64,000 nucleotides of DNA from Citricoccus sp. CH26A. GTDB taxonomy: Bacteria > Actinomycetota > Actinomycetes > Actinomycetales > Micrococcaceae. This document shows positions 9,215 to 18,428 of this stretch, in pieces (the stretch's first letter is position 1; each line of letters begins with the position of its first letter). The stretch is from positions 1-64,000 of the forward strand of contig NZ_AFXQ01000012.1 in assembly GCF_000224415.1 (NCBI RefSeq), in the 5' to 3' direction. The position numbers and the translations under genes were made by a program. Under the pieces are notes generated by a model. It worked only from the letters and a program-made list of their open reading frames with translations, did not search any database and was not told the origin of the DNA.

Positions 9215-9218
<4 letters not shown>
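8373..9218 (-). CDS. ABC-2 type exporter permease
   Basis: Membrane subunit of an ABC-2 family exporter, 281 residues with six hydrophobic segments and the family layout (SFAAWEYLRNVRMIEST before the first helix, a conserved GWGRQLGLTGL amphipathic region after the second). It would pair with the ATPase encoded immediately upstream, whose stop overlaps this ATG by ATGA. Placed in one operon with a kinase and regulator, it probably extrudes a lipophilic or membrane-active antimicrobial. Substrate is inferred from operon type only. Confidence 0.85.
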
Positions 9219-10216
<998 letters not shown>

Positions 10217-10274
10217 GGCACCCAGTCTGGTGAGCGGAGGACGCCGCAGGAACTGCCGGGCGTCACGCCTCGGG

Positions 10275-10290
10275 CATGACATCCGTCATG
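10275..10290. promoter_or_regulatory. 16-bp inverted repeat CATGAC-N4-GTCATG upstream of exporter operon
   Basis: Perfect 6-bp arms separated by ATCC, 59 nt upstream of the ATPase start. NarL/LuxR-family regulators commonly bind such ATGAC-N4-GTCAT dyads, and the operon encodes one, so this is a candidate autoregulatory site. Inference from position and symmetry. Confidence 0.5.
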
Positions 10291-10314
10291 GTCACCGAGC
10301 GCGCGGCCCCGGAC

Positions 10315-10887
10315 TCAGGGGCGAAGGACGTTCTCCCCGTTGGCATAGAGCTGCGGGGCGCCGATCGGCTCCGCCTGTCCCGGCTCGGTGCCCTCGGCGA
10401 CCGCGGCGGCCGCCGGGGAGTAGAGCTGGATGACGGTGGCCGAGCGGTCCTCCTCGTCGTCGAAGGCCTCCAGCACGAAGGCGTCATGCGGTTCGCCGTT
10501 GACCTCGAGGCGGGCATCGAACACGGACACGGCCAGGTGCGGGCGCGGGCTCAGCTGGGCGATCTGCGCGCGCATCTGCGCCTCGTCCGCCCCGGGCAGA
10601 CGCCACATGCCCTTCTGCTCCTCGTCCACGTAACCGAGCAGGAACGGCGCCACGTCGGCGCCCTCGGAGGCGAACTCCAGGGCCTGCTCGATCGCCAGGA
10701 ACACCAGGGGCGAGATGCGCTCGGAGGGCGGTTGCGGCTGGCCCTCGGGCAGGGCGGTGCCGGCGGGCACCAGGCCGGGATTCGCCGTCGTGCCCGGAGC
10801 CTCCTGCGGGTCCTGCGGGACCGCGGCCCCGGGGATGGCGGCGGGGTCGGTGGACGGGGACGGGGTCTGCTCTGGCTGCTCAGTCAC
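10315..10887 (-). CDS. conserved hypothetical protein
   Basis: A 190-residue soluble, acidic protein with no recognised catalytic motif. Residues 1-65 are a Pro/Thr/Ala-rich, disordered-looking tail; the folded part starts at ISPLVFLAIEQALEFASEG and ends at YANGENVLRP. No signal peptide or membrane helix is seen. The GTG at 10887 has a GAGGA-type site just before it and fits the composition. It is divergent from ychF with a 129-bp gap. I do not recognise its family. Confidence 0.65.
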   Translation of the reverse strand: MTEQPEQTPSPSTDPAAIPGAAVPQDPQEAPGTTANPGLVPAGTALPEGQPQPPSERISPLVFLAIEQALEFASEGADVAPFLLGYVDEEQKGMWRLPGADEAQMRAQIAQLSPRPHLAVSVFDARLEVNGEPHDAFVLEAFDDEEDRSATVIQLYSPAAAAVAEGTEPGQAEPIGAPQLYANGENVLRP

Positions 10888-11016
10888 GTCCTCGACGCTA
10901 TCGGTGTCCGGAGGCGAAGGACAACCACCCCCGGGCGGCCCCCGCATGCCCCTGCCGTACACCCCTGCCAGACGCCCTGCCGGGCGCCGCCCCGCGCGCC
11001 GGTAGGATGGACCACC

Positions 11017-12111
11017 GTGGCTCTTACTATCGGAATCGTCGGCCTGCCCAACGTGGGCAAGTCCACCCTCTTCAATGCCCTGACCCGTCAGACCGTGCTC
11101 GCGGCGAACTACCCGTTCGCCACGATCGAGCCGAACGTCGGCGTGGTGAACCTCCCGGACGAGCGGCTCGAGACGCTGGCCGGGATCTTCGGTTCGCAGA
11201 AGATCCTGCCGGCCACCGTGTCCTTCGTGGACATCGCCGGCATCGTCAAGGGCGCCTCCGAGGGCGAGGGGCTCGGCAACCAGTTCTTGGCCAACATCCG
11301 CGAGGCCGAGGCGATCGCCCAGGTGGTGCGCGCCTTCGACGACCCGGACGTGGTGCACGTGGACGGGAAGATCAACCCCGCCTCGGACATGGAGACCATC
11401 AACACCGAGCTGATCCTCGCCGACCTGCAGACCGTGGAGAAGGCCATCCCGCGCGTCGAGAAGGAGGTCAAGGGCAAGAAGCGCGACGCCGCCGAGCTCG
11501 AGGCCCTGCAGTCCGCCCTGGCCGTGCTCGAGCGGGGGGAGACGATCTACGCCGCCGTGCAGGGCAAGGCCAAGGACGCCCCCGAGACGGAGTGGCTGCG
11601 CGAGGTCAGCCTGCTGACCGCCAAGCCGTTCATCTACGTGTTCAACTGCGACGAGGGCGTGCTCGGCGATGAGGCGAGGCAGCAGGAGCTGCGCGACCTC
11701 GTGTCCCCGGCCGACGCCGTGTTCCTGGACGCCAAGCTCGAGGCCGACCTCGTGGAGCTCTCCGAGGAGGAGGCCCGCGAGATGCTCGAGCTCAACGGCC
11801 AGGACGAGTCCGGGCTGGACCAGCTGGCCCGCACCGGCTTCCACACCCTGGGGCTGCAGACCTACCTGACCGCCGGGCCCAAGGAGGCCCGCGCCTGGAC
11901 CATCAAGAAGGGCGACACCGCCCCCAAGGCCGCCGGCGTCATCCACACCGACTTCGAGCGCGGCTTCATCAAGGCCGAGATCGTGTCCTTCGAGGACCTC
12001 GTGGCCGCCGGCTCCATGGCCGAGGCCAAGGCCGCCGGCAAGGTCCGCATGGAGGGTAAGGAGTACGTCATGCAGGACGGCGACGTGGTGGAGTTCCGCT
12101 TCAATGTCTGA
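11017..12111 (+). CDS. ychF: redox-regulated ATPase YchF (Obg-like)
   Basis: Universally conserved P-loop ATPase of the TRAFAC class that binds ribosomes and influences oxidative-stress responses. The 364 residues match the family length: G1 GLPNVGKST near the N-terminus, G3 [20 protein letters not shown], a NCDEG element where most GTPases have NKxD (typical of YchF, which prefers ATP), a coiled-coil insertion, and the C-terminal TGS domain ([21 protein letters not shown]) ending in FRFNV. The GTG at 11017 gives the canonical N-terminus; a TAGGAT -10 box at 11003-11008 ends 8 nt upstream, so the mRNA is probably leaderless. It overlaps yjdM by 8 bp. Confidence 0.96.
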   Translation: MALTIGIVGLPNVGKSTLFNALTRQTVLAANYPFATIEPNVGVVNLPDERLETLAGIFGSQKILPATVSFVDIAGIVKGASEGEGLGNQFLANIREAEAIAQVVRAFDDPDVVHVDGKINPASDMETINTELILADLQTVEKAIPRVEKEVKGKKRDAAELEALQSALAVLERGETIYAAVQGKAKDAPETEWLREVSLLTAKPFIYVFNCDEGVLGDEARQQELRDLVSPADAVFLDAKLEADLVELSEEEAREMLELNGQDESGLDQLARTGFHTLGLQTYLTAGPKEARAWTIKKGDTAPKAAGVIHTDFERGFIKAEIVSFEDLVAAGSMAEAKAAGKVRMEGKEYVMQDGDVVEFRFNV

Positions 12112-12472
12112 CGCGCTCCCGCCCTGCCCCGAGTGCGGTGAGGCCTATGCCTACGAGCAGGGCCCGCTGCTGGTGTGCCCGATGTGCGGGCACGAGTGGG
12201 CTGCCGACGACGGCACCGCCGGTGAGGCTCCCGAGCATACGCCGGCCGGGATCAGGGATGCGGTCGGGAACCCCCTGGCCGACGGTGACACCGTGACCAT
12301 CGCGAAGGACCTCAAGGTCAAGGGCGGTGGCGGCGGAGTCGTGAAGGTCGGCACGAAGGTGCGCGGGATCCGCCTCATCACCGACGGCGTGGGTGACCAT
12401 GACATCGACGCCACGGTGCCCGGCTTCGGGCGGATCCAGCTGAAGTCGAGCGTCGTCAAGAAGGTCCTCTGA
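12104..12472 (+). CDS. yjdM: zinc-ribbon protein YjdM/PhnA family
   Basis: Small cytoplasmic protein of the PhnA/YjdM family (122 residues). The N-terminus holds a zinc ribbon (CPECGEAY and CPMCGHEW, four Cys), followed by a small beta domain (DGDTVTIAKDLKVKGGGG) and a C-terminus ending LKSSVVKKVL, as in the family. The old name, alkylphosphonate utilisation protein, is not supported by function. The ATG overlaps the ychF stop by 8 bp, so the two are probably co-translated. Its role in the cell is unclear. Confidence 0.88.
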   Translation: MSDALPPCPECGEAYAYEQGPLLVCPMCGHEWAADDGTAGEAPEHTPAGIRDAVGNPLADGDTVTIAKDLKVKGGGGGVVKVGTKVRGIRLITDGVGDHDIDATVPGFGRIQLKSSVVKKVL

Positions 12473-12494
12473 CCTGCTCGGACAGGAGCGAACG

Positions 12495-14156
12495 ATGACC
12501 GCGACACTGGTGGCCGCCGGACTGGCGGGTGGCTACGGCCACCGCACCCTCTTCGACGGGCTGGACCTGACGGTGGCGCCCGGGGACGTGGTCGGGGTGG
12601 TCGGCGCGAACGGCGCCGGCAAGTCGACGCTGCTCTCGCTGCTCGCCGGCGTCCACGCCCCGCAGGCAGGGTCCGTGTCCCTCTCTCCCGCCGATGCGTT
12701 CGTCGGCTGGCTGCCGCAGGAGCACGAACGGGTCGCCGGCGAGACCGTGGCCGGCTACATCTCCCGTCGGACCGGGTGCGCGCAGGCGACCCGGGAGATG
12801 GACGCGGCGGCCGAGGCACTCGCCGACCCGGTGGACGCCGAGGCCGCGAACGACGCCTATGCGTCCGCGCTGGACCGCTGGCTGGCCAGCGGCGCCGCCG
12901 ATCTCGACGAGAGGCTTCCGGCCGTGCTCGCGGAGCTCGGATTCGACCTCGACGGCGTCCCGGTCGAGGAGGCGCTGATGACCTCGCTCTCGGGAGGCCA
13001 GGCGGCTCGCGTGGGACTGGCGGCGCTGCTCCTCTCGCGTTTCGACATCGTGCTGCTGGATGAACCCACCAACGACCTCGACCTCGACGGCCTCGAGCGG
13101 CTCGAGGACTTCGTCCGTGGCCTGCGCGGCGGCGTCGTGCTGGTCAGCCACGACCGGGAGTTCCTCGCGCGCTGCGTGACACGGGTGCTGGAACTCGACC
13201 TGGCACAGGGGTCGAACCGCGTGTACGGCGGCGGCTATGACGCGTACCTGGAGGAACGGGCGACGATCCGCCGGCAGCTGAGGGAACGCTACGACGAGTT
13301 CGCCGGACAGAAGGCCGACCTCGTCGCCCGCGCCAGGACCCAGCGGGAGTGGTCCAGCCAGGGCGTGCGCAATGCGATGCGCAAGGCGCCGGACAGCGAC
13401 AAGCTCAGGCGCAAGGCCTCGACCGAGTCCAGTGAGAAGCAGGCCCAGAAGGTGCGGCAGATGGAGAGCCGGATCGCGCGGCTCGAGGAGGTGGAGGAGC
13501 CGCGCAAGGAATGGCGGCTCGAGTTCAGCATCGGCACGGCACCGCGCTCGAGCTCGGTGGTCTCGACGCTCAGCGCGGCGGTGTTCCGGCACGGGCCGTT
13601 CACGCTCGGACCGGTGTCCCTCCAGGTGAACGCGGGGGAGCGCATCGGCATCACGGGCCCGAACGGGGCCGGCAAGTCGACGTTGCTCCGGGGGCTACTC
13701 GGCCGGCACCTGCCGGACGAGGGAGCCGCCACCCTCGGAACCAGCGTGCAGATCGGGGAGGTCGACCAGGCACGTTCCCTCCTGGCGGGGACCCGGCCGC
13801 TCGCCGGGGCGTTCGAGTCGCTCGTCCCGGAGCTGGCGACGGGCGAGGTCCGAACGCTGCTGGCCAAGTTCGGGCTCCGCGCGGACCACGTGAACCGTCC
13901 CGTGGACGAGCTCTCCCCGGGGGAGCGCACGCGTGCCGGGCTGGCCCTGCTGCAGTCGCGCGGGGTCAACCTCCTGGTCCTCGACGAGCCCACGAACCAC
14001 CTGGACCTGGAGGCCATCGAGCAATTGGAGCAGGCCCTCGAGTCCTACGACGGGGCGCTGCTGCTGGTGACGCACGACCGCAGGATGCTTGCGACCGTGC
14101 GCACGGACCGGTGGTGGGACGTCGAGGCGGGCCAGGTCACCGAGCGGCGGCGCTGA
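12495..14156 (+). CDS. ABC-F family ATPase (ribosome-associated)
   Basis: Soluble protein with two fused nucleotide-binding domains and no membrane segments, the ABC-F architecture; members bind the ribosomal E site as translation factors or antibiotic-protection proteins. NBD1 has Walker A GANGAGKS (37-44), LSGGQ and LLDEPTNDLD (near 187). A charged helical linker of about 85 residues (about 255-345) separates it from NBD2 (GPNGAGKS, LSPGERTRAG, LVLDEPTNHLD). The 553 residues are typical. It follows yjdM by 22 bp. The linker and lack of a long C-terminal coiled coil fit antibiotic-resistance ABC-Fs, but a housekeeping role cannot be excluded. Confidence 0.85.
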   Translation: MTATLVAAGLAGGYGHRTLFDGLDLTVAPGDVVGVVGANGAGKSTLLSLLAGVHAPQAGSVSLSPADAFVGWLPQEHERVAGETVAGYISRRTGCAQATREMDAAAEALADPVDAEAANDAYASALDRWLASGAADLDERLPAVLAELGFDLDGVPVEEALMTSLSGGQAARVGLAALLLSRFDIVLLDEPTNDLDLDGLERLEDFVRGLRGGVVLVSHDREFLARCVTRVLELDLAQGSNRVYGGGYDAYLEERATIRRQLRERYDEFAGQKADLVARARTQREWSSQGVRNAMRKAPDSDKLRRKASTESSEKQAQKVRQMESRIARLEEVEEPRKEWRLEFSIGTAPRSSSVVSTLSAAVFRHGPFTLGPVSLQVNAGERIGITGPNGAGKSTLLRGLLGRHLPDEGAATLGTSVQIGEVDQARSLLAGTRPLAGAFESLVPELATGEVRTLLAKFGLRADHVNRPVDELSPGERTRAGLALLQSRGVNLLVLDEPTNHLDLEAIEQLEQALESYDGALLLVTHDRRMLATVRTDRWWDVEAGQVTERRR

Positions 14157-14171
14157 GGGCGTCTCAGCCCT

Positions 14172-14193
14172 GCGACGTGGCCCCCACGTGCGC
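14172..14193. terminator. hairpin between convergent ABC-F and arfB genes
   Basis: ACGTGG-CCC-CCACGT stem extended by GCG/CGC across a bulge. A weaker AGGGC/GCCCT stem at 14156-14171 lies directly before it. Both sit just after the ABC-F stop, with arfB converging from the right. No clear T tract. Confidence 0.45.
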
Positions 14194-14275
14194 GCTGGAG
14201 GGTCGCAGGCACCGGGGCACGGTCGTTGCCCGGCCGGAGGCGGGCCGCCACGGTGCTGCCGTCACCGCCGGGGCC

Positions 14276-14716
14276 TCAGTCGTGGCGCGGACGCCGACGG
14301 TTCTGCTTGACCTCGGACCGCCTGCCCTTCGCCTCCAGCCGTCGACGCTGTGAGCCACGCGTGGGCCGGGTCGATCGTCGCGGGACCGGCGGGACGACCG
14401 CCTCGCGCAGGAGTCCGGCGAGGCGCTGCCTCGCGGCCGCGCGGTTCCGTCGTTGCGAGCGGTGCTCGGAGGCGGTGATGGTGAGCACCGACCCGGAGAG
14501 CCGCTCGGCGAGCCGGTCGAGGGCCCGGGCGCGCTGGGTGTCGCTCAGCGCCGTCGTCGTCCGCAGGTCGAGGCTGAGCTGCACGCGGGAGTCAGCGGTG
14601 TTGACGCCCTGGCCACCGGGACCGGAGGACCGGGAGAACTGCTCCACCAGTTCTGCCTCCGGCACCGTGAGGCCACGGGGTGCTCCGGGGCCCGGGGGCA
14701 CGTGCAGGTCATCCAC
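14276..14716 (-). CDS. arfB: alternative ribosome-rescue peptidyl-tRNA hydrolase ArfB
   Basis: Codon-independent release factor that hydrolyses peptidyl-tRNA on ribosomes stalled without a stop codon. The 146-residue protein has the release-factor core with the catalytic GGQ (SSGPGGQGVN), then a basic C-terminal tail (RRRLEAKGRR, KQNRRR) that in ArfB enters the empty mRNA channel. The GTG at 14716 gives the usual start (DDLHVPPGP); CACACT six nt upstream may serve as a -10, giving a leaderless mRNA. Convergent with the ABC-F gene. Confidence 0.93.
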   Translation of the reverse strand: MDDLHVPPGPGAPRGLTVPEAELVEQFSRSSGPGGQGVNTADSRVQLSLDLRTTTALSDTQRARALDRLAERLSGSVLTITASEHRSQRRNRAAARQRLAGLLREAVVPPVPRRSTRPTRGSQRRRLEAKGRRSEVKQNRRRPRHD

Positions 14717-14837
14717 CCGACCAGTGTGCCCCACTGCGGCGGATGGCACCGAGCCCGGCCGCCCCGCCAGCGCGTGAACGGGCTTTCGTCAACCGCCATC
14801 CCTGGTGCCCCGGTGCCGTGACCTGCACAATCACTGG

Positions 14838-15317
14838 ATGGAGAACCCACGGATCCCCCCGCCCCTCCTGGCACTGGCCGCCGCCGCACTGCAGCGCATC
14901 CTGCCGGCCGGCGCGACAGCAGGACCGCTACGGCGGGCGGCCGCCCAGACGGTCGCGGCCGCCTCCGCCGCCACGATGATCGGGGCGTCGGCCCAGTTCC
15001 TGGTGTACCGGACGACGGTCGACCCCCGGGAACCGGGGCGGGCCTCCACCCTGGTGACCAGCGGGCCCAACGTGGTCACCCGGAACCCGATGTACCTCGG
15101 CATGGCCGGGCTCCTGGCCGCCCACGCCATCCGGCGGGGCAGCTGGGCCGCGTGGGTCCCGGTGGCGGCCTTCGTCCTGCTGATGGACCGCACCCAGATC
15201 CCCGCGGAGGAGCGGGCGCTGCGCGAACGATTCGGCGCCGCGTACGAGGACTACTGTGCCGCCGTGCCCCGGTGGCTGGACCGGCGCTCCGCCGCCCGCC
15301 TGCAGGAGGGGCCGTGA
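14838..15317 (+). CDS. isoprenylcysteine carboxyl methyltransferase-like membrane protein
   Basis: A 159-residue membrane protein of the ICMT/PEMT methyltransferase superfamily, which methylates lipids or small hydrophobic molecules with S-adenosylmethionine. Family motifs are visible: a TSGPNVVTRNPMYLGM stretch and RTQIPAEERALRERFGAAYEDY near the C-terminus, with several hydrophobic segments between. The ATG at 14838 is preferred over one 33 bp upstream because CACAAT at 14826-14831 could be a -10 box for a leaderless mRNA. Substrate unknown. Confidence 0.8.
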   Translation: MENPRIPPPLLALAAAALQRILPAGATAGPLRRAAAQTVAAASAATMIGASAQFLVYRTTVDPREPGRASTLVTSGPNVVTRNPMYLGMAGLLAAHAIRRGSWAAWVPVAAFVLLMDRTQIPAEERALRERFGAAYEDYCAAVPRWLDRRSAARLQEGP

Positions 15318-15329
15318 CCGAGGTCCGCC

Positions 15330-15353
15330 GGCCCGCGGGGGAGCCCGTGGGCC
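15330..15353. terminator. 10-bp stem hairpin between ICMT-like gene and dodecin
   Basis: GGCCCGCGGG-GGAG-CCCGTGGGCC, one G-U pair, 12 nt after the methyltransferase stop and convergent to the dodecin gene. Stable GC stem without a T tract, the usual form in this DNA. Confidence 0.55.
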
Positions 15354-15388
15354 GTCAGGATGCCGTGTGAGGAGAGCTCCCGCGCGGC

Positions 15389-15598
15389 TCAGCCCTCGTG
15401 CCGGAAGCCCAGCTTGATGGTCACCTGCCAGTCGGCGATCCGCTCGTCCTCGACATGACCCCGGATGGACTGGACCTCGAACCAGTCCAGGTTCCGCAAC
15501 GTCTTCGCCGCCTCCGTGACGGCGTTGGTGACCGCGGCGTCGACGCCGTCGGGAGACGTCCCGACGATCTCGGTGACGTTGTACACGTTGTTGGCCAT
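15389..15598 (-). CDS. dodecin (flavin-sequestering protein)
   Basis: Dodecins are small dodecameric proteins that store FMN or riboflavin and quench flavin photochemistry. The 69-residue protein matches the family from the first residues (NNVYNVTEIVGTSPDG) through the flavin-stacking Trp region (LDWFEVQSIRGHVEDE) to WQVTIKLGFR. The ATG at 15598 with GGAGGACACC just upstream is the start; an upstream ATG would add 32 residues not found in dodecins. Divergent from the PAP2-like gene. Confidence 0.95.
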   Translation of the reverse strand: MANNVYNVTEIVGTSPDGVDAAVTNAVTEAAKTLRNLDWFEVQSIRGHVEDERIADWQVTIKLGFRHEG

Positions 15599-15743
15599 GG
15601 TGTCCTCCGGTGGGTCGGCCCGGGCCGGTGCGCCCGGGGGTCGTGCTGGCCACCGTAACGGAGGCTGCCCCGCCGCGGCCAGACCCCGTGCCACGCACGG
15701 CGGTGGCCCCTCAGCCTCCTAGACTGGCCGGGGAGGGGTCACG

Positions 15744-16391
15744 ATGACAGGAACGATGCACGACCTGACGAGGCACGACGGCAGCGGACGCGTGTCCGGT
15801 GCGCGCCGGCTGGACCGACTGGCCACGGTTCTGACGGAGGTGGCGAGCCCCTTCGTCCTGATCGCCGTGGTCCTCGTGGTGGTGGCCGTGCACACCGATC
15901 CCCACTGGGCGCGCAGCGCGCTGCTCACGGTCGTGCCGATCGCCGTCGTGCCGCAGGCCATCTCCCTCGTGATGACGCACCGGAAGGTGGTCACGGACAA
16001 GTTCATCGTCCACCGGACCCAACGGCATCTGTTCTACGCCCTGGCCCTCGGGTCCATCCTCCTGGGGGCGGCCCTGGCCTTCCTCGTGCCCACCGGAGCG
16101 GTGATGCGGGCCGTGGTGGTCCTGGCCGTGGGCACCCTGCTGGTCGTGATGGCCTTGAACACCCGCATCAAGGTCAGTGTCCATGCCCTCATCGGCGCGC
16201 TGACCGCAGTGGTCGTCCCCGCAGTCGCCGGGGCCTGGGCCCTGCTCGCCGTCCTCGTCCCGCTCTGGTTCGGCGTCAGCTGGTCCCGGGTGCGACTGGC
16301 CCGGCACGAGCCCGCCGAGGTGGTGCTCGGCTCGATCGTCGGGATCGTCGTGGGACTGGCCTTCTGCGGATGGACCGGCGTGGCCGGCTGA
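15744..16391 (+). CDS. PAP2-superfamily-like membrane protein
   Basis: A 215-residue polytopic membrane protein related to PAP2 lipid phosphatases, which remove phosphate from lipid phosphates such as phosphatidate or undecaprenyl diphosphate. The visible motifs are KFIVHRTQRH (first, degenerate), KVSVHALIGAL (second, with the catalytic His) and SWSRVRLARHEPAEVVLG (third, S-R...H...E in place of the usual final Asp). The first motif lacks the standard KxxxxxxRP form, so activity is uncertain. Start ATG follows GGGGAGGGG; TAGACT upstream is a possible -10. Confidence 0.7.
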   Translation: MTGTMHDLTRHDGSGRVSGARRLDRLATVLTEVASPFVLIAVVLVVVAVHTDPHWARSALLTVVPIAVVPQAISLVMTHRKVVTDKFIVHRTQRHLFYALALGSILLGAALAFLVPTGAVMRAVVVLAVGTLLVVMALNTRIKVSVHALIGALTAVVVPAVAGAWALLAVLVPLWFGVSWSRVRLARHEPAEVVLGSIVGIVVGLAFCGWTGVAG

Positions 16392-16416
16392 GCGAGCGAG
16401 CGGGCGGGCGGCCCGG

Positions 16417-17565
16417 TCAGCCCGCGGTCTGGAGCCCCTGCACCGCCACCACGGCGTCCCGCACGGCGCTCGCCGCCAGGTCGGCGTCCTGCTCCGCGGA
16501 GGCAGGACCGAAGGTGAACCGCACCGCGGTCATGGCCAGTCCCGCCGGGACGCCCAGCGCCGTGAGCACGTGGGACGGCTCGTCCGAGCCCGCCGCGCAG
16601 GCGGACCCGGAGGAGCAGACGACCCCGCGCCGTTCCAGTTCCAGCAGCACGGCCTCCCCGTGCGTGCCGGCGAACACGAACGACGCCGTCCCCGGCAGAC
16701 GCCGCTGCGGATCCCCGGTCAGCCGCGCGCTGGGCACCTCGCGCAGCACCTGCTCGACGAACCGGTCCCGCAGGGCGCGCACCCGGGGCCCCACGCCGGC
16801 CCGCTCGGCCTCGGTGGCCGCCAGGGCGGTGGCCAGGGCCACGGCGCCGGCCACGTTCTCGGTGCCGCTGCGCCGGCCGCGCTCCTGGCCGCCGCCGTGC
16901 ACGAGGGGTTCCAGGGCCAGCCGGCTGCGGGCCCACAGGACGCCGACCCCCTTGGGGGCCCCGACCTTGTGCCCGGACAGGCTCAGGGCGTCCACGCCCA
17001 GGCGCCCCACGTCCAGGTCCAGCCAGCCGGCCGCCTGCACCGCGTCCGTGTGGAACGGCACCCGGTGCTCCCGTGCCACCGCCGCCAGCTCGGGTATGGG
17101 CTGGACGGTGCCGATCTCGTTGTTGGCGTACTGCACGGAGACCAGCGCCGTGTCCGGACGGATGAGCCCCGCGAGCTCCGCCGGGGAGACGAGACCGTGC
17201 TCGTCCGGGGTGAGGTGATCGGCGGTGAATCCGTGCGCGCGGACCAGGTAGTCCACCGAGGCCAGCACCGCCTCGTGCTCCAGCGGCGTGGTGATGAGGT
17301 GCCGGCCGCGCGGCGCACCCAGGGCGATGCCCTTGACGGCCAGGTTGTCCGCCTCGGTGCCGCTGCCGGTGAACACGACGCCGGCCGCGCGCCCGCCCAG
17401 CACCGTGGCCACGGACCGCCGGGCGGCCTCGAGCCCGGCCGCGGCGGACTCGCCCAGGCCGTGGTGGCTGGAGGGATTGCCGAAGTCCCCGGTCAGGTAC
17501 GGCCACATCGCCTCCAGCGCCTCGCGCCGCACGGGGGAGGTGGCGGCATGGTCGAGGTAGATCAC
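16417..17565 (-). CDS. NifS/IscS-like cysteine desulfurase
   Basis: PLP-dependent enzyme that takes sulfur from cysteine and passes it on as a persulfide, here probably to build the NadA [4Fe-4S] cluster. The 382 residues show the N-terminal YLDHAATSP, NNEIGTVQP, the PLP Lys in SLSGHKVGAPKGVG and the active-site Cys in VVCSSGSACAAGS. It is the last gene of the nrtR-nadA-nadC operon, its ATG overlapping the nadC stop (ATGA). This linkage of a dedicated desulfurase to nadA is common in Actinobacteria and Bacillus. Confidence 0.9.
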   Translation of the reverse strand: MIYLDHAATSPVRREALEAMWPYLTGDFGNPSSHHGLGESAAAGLEAARRSVATVLGGRAAGVVFTGSGTEADNLAVKGIALGAPRGRHLITTPLEHEAVLASVDYLVRAHGFTADHLTPDEHGLVSPAELAGLIRPDTALVSVQYANNEIGTVQPIPELAAVAREHRVPFHTDAVQAAGWLDLDVGRLGVDALSLSGHKVGAPKGVGVLWARSRLALEPLVHGGGQERGRRSGTENVAGAVALATALAATEAERAGVGPRVRALRDRFVEQVLREVPSARLTGDPQRRLPGTASFVFAGTHGEAVLLELERRGVVCSSGSACAAGSDEPSHVLTALGVPAGLAMTAVRFTFGPASAEQDADLAASAVRDAVVAVQGLQTAG

Positions 17566-18428
17566 GTCCCCACGTCCAGCCCGAGGTCCAGTGAGCGCAC
17601 GCTGTGCGTCAACGCCCCCACGGAGATCACGTCCACGCCCGTGGCGGCGATGTCGGCGACCGTGTCCAGGCTGACGCCGCCGCTGGCCTCCACGATGGCC
17701 CGGTCGCCGATGATCGCCACGCCCTCGCGCAACTCGTCCAGGGTGAAGTTGTCCAGCATGATCGTGTCCACCCCGGCGGCGAGCACGTCCGGGATCTGGT
17801 CCAGCCGATCGACCTCGACCTCCAGGTGTGCCGTGTGGGGGAGCAGGTGCCGGGCCCGCACCAGCGCCTCGGTCAGGCTGACCCCGGCACCGGCCAGGAA
17901 CGCCAGGTGGTTGTCCTTGGCCATGACCGCGTCCGAGAGGGAGTGCCGGTGATTGTGGCCGCCGCCGTCGCGCACCGCCTGGCGCTCCAGGACGCGCAGG
18001 CCCGGGGTGGTCTTGCGGGTGTCCACGATCCGCGCGGGGGTGGCCGCCACCGCGGCCACGTAGCGCGAGGTCTCGGTGGCGATGCCGGACATCCGCTGGA
18101 CGAAGTTCAGGCCGATCCGCTCGCCGCGCAGGATCGCGCGCGCCGGACCGCTGACCTCGGCCAGCACGGTGCCGGCCTCGAACGCCGCCCCGTCCTGGAC
18201 CCAGGTGCTCACGGACAGCTCCGGGTCCACGAGCCGGAAGGCGGCCGTGAACGCCGCCGTGCCGCTCAGCACGCCGGGCTCACGGGCCACCAGTCGCGCG
18301 GTCCCCGTGGCCGAGGCCGGCACCAGCACCTCCGAGGTGAGATCGCCCCAGGGGGCATCCTCCTCGAGGGCCGCGGCGACGATCCGCTCGACCTGGACGC
18401 GCCCGACCGGCTGGGACCAGGCGCTCAT
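17562..18428 (-). CDS. nadC: nicotinate-nucleotide diphosphorylase (carboxylating)
   Basis: Quinolinate phosphoribosyltransferase: converts quinolinate and PRPP to nicotinate mononucleotide, CO2 and PPi in de novo NAD synthesis. The 288-residue protein contains EDAPWGDLTSEVL, GERIGLNFVQRMSGIAT, the substrate-binding DTRKTTPGLRVLE(R)QAV and GGGHNHR, and the C-terminal barrel motifs IMLDNF and EASGGV. The ATG at 18428 overlaps the nadA stop by ATGA and the stop overlaps the desulfurase start, so translation is coupled along the operon. Confidence 0.95.
   Translation of the reverse strand: MSAWSQPVGRVQVERIVAAALEEDAPWGDLTSEVLVPASATGTARLVAREPGVLSGTAAFTAAFRLVDPELSVSTWVQDGAAFEAGTVLAEVSGPARAILRGERIGLNFVQRMSGIATETSRYVAAVAATPARIVDTRKTTPGLRVLERQAVRDGGGHNHRHSLSDAVMAKDNHLAFLAGAGVSLTEALVRARHLLPHTAHLEVEVDRLDQIPDVLAAGVDTIMLDNFTLDELREGVAIIGDRAIVEASGGVSLDTVADIAATGVDVISVGALTHSVRSLDLGLDVGT

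Noticed and set aside
16404-16425. GCGGGC/GCCCGC inverted repeat near the PAP2-like and desulfurase stops
   Set aside because: Loop is long, the stem overlaps the desulfurase coding end, and such GC repeats occur by chance in this composition.
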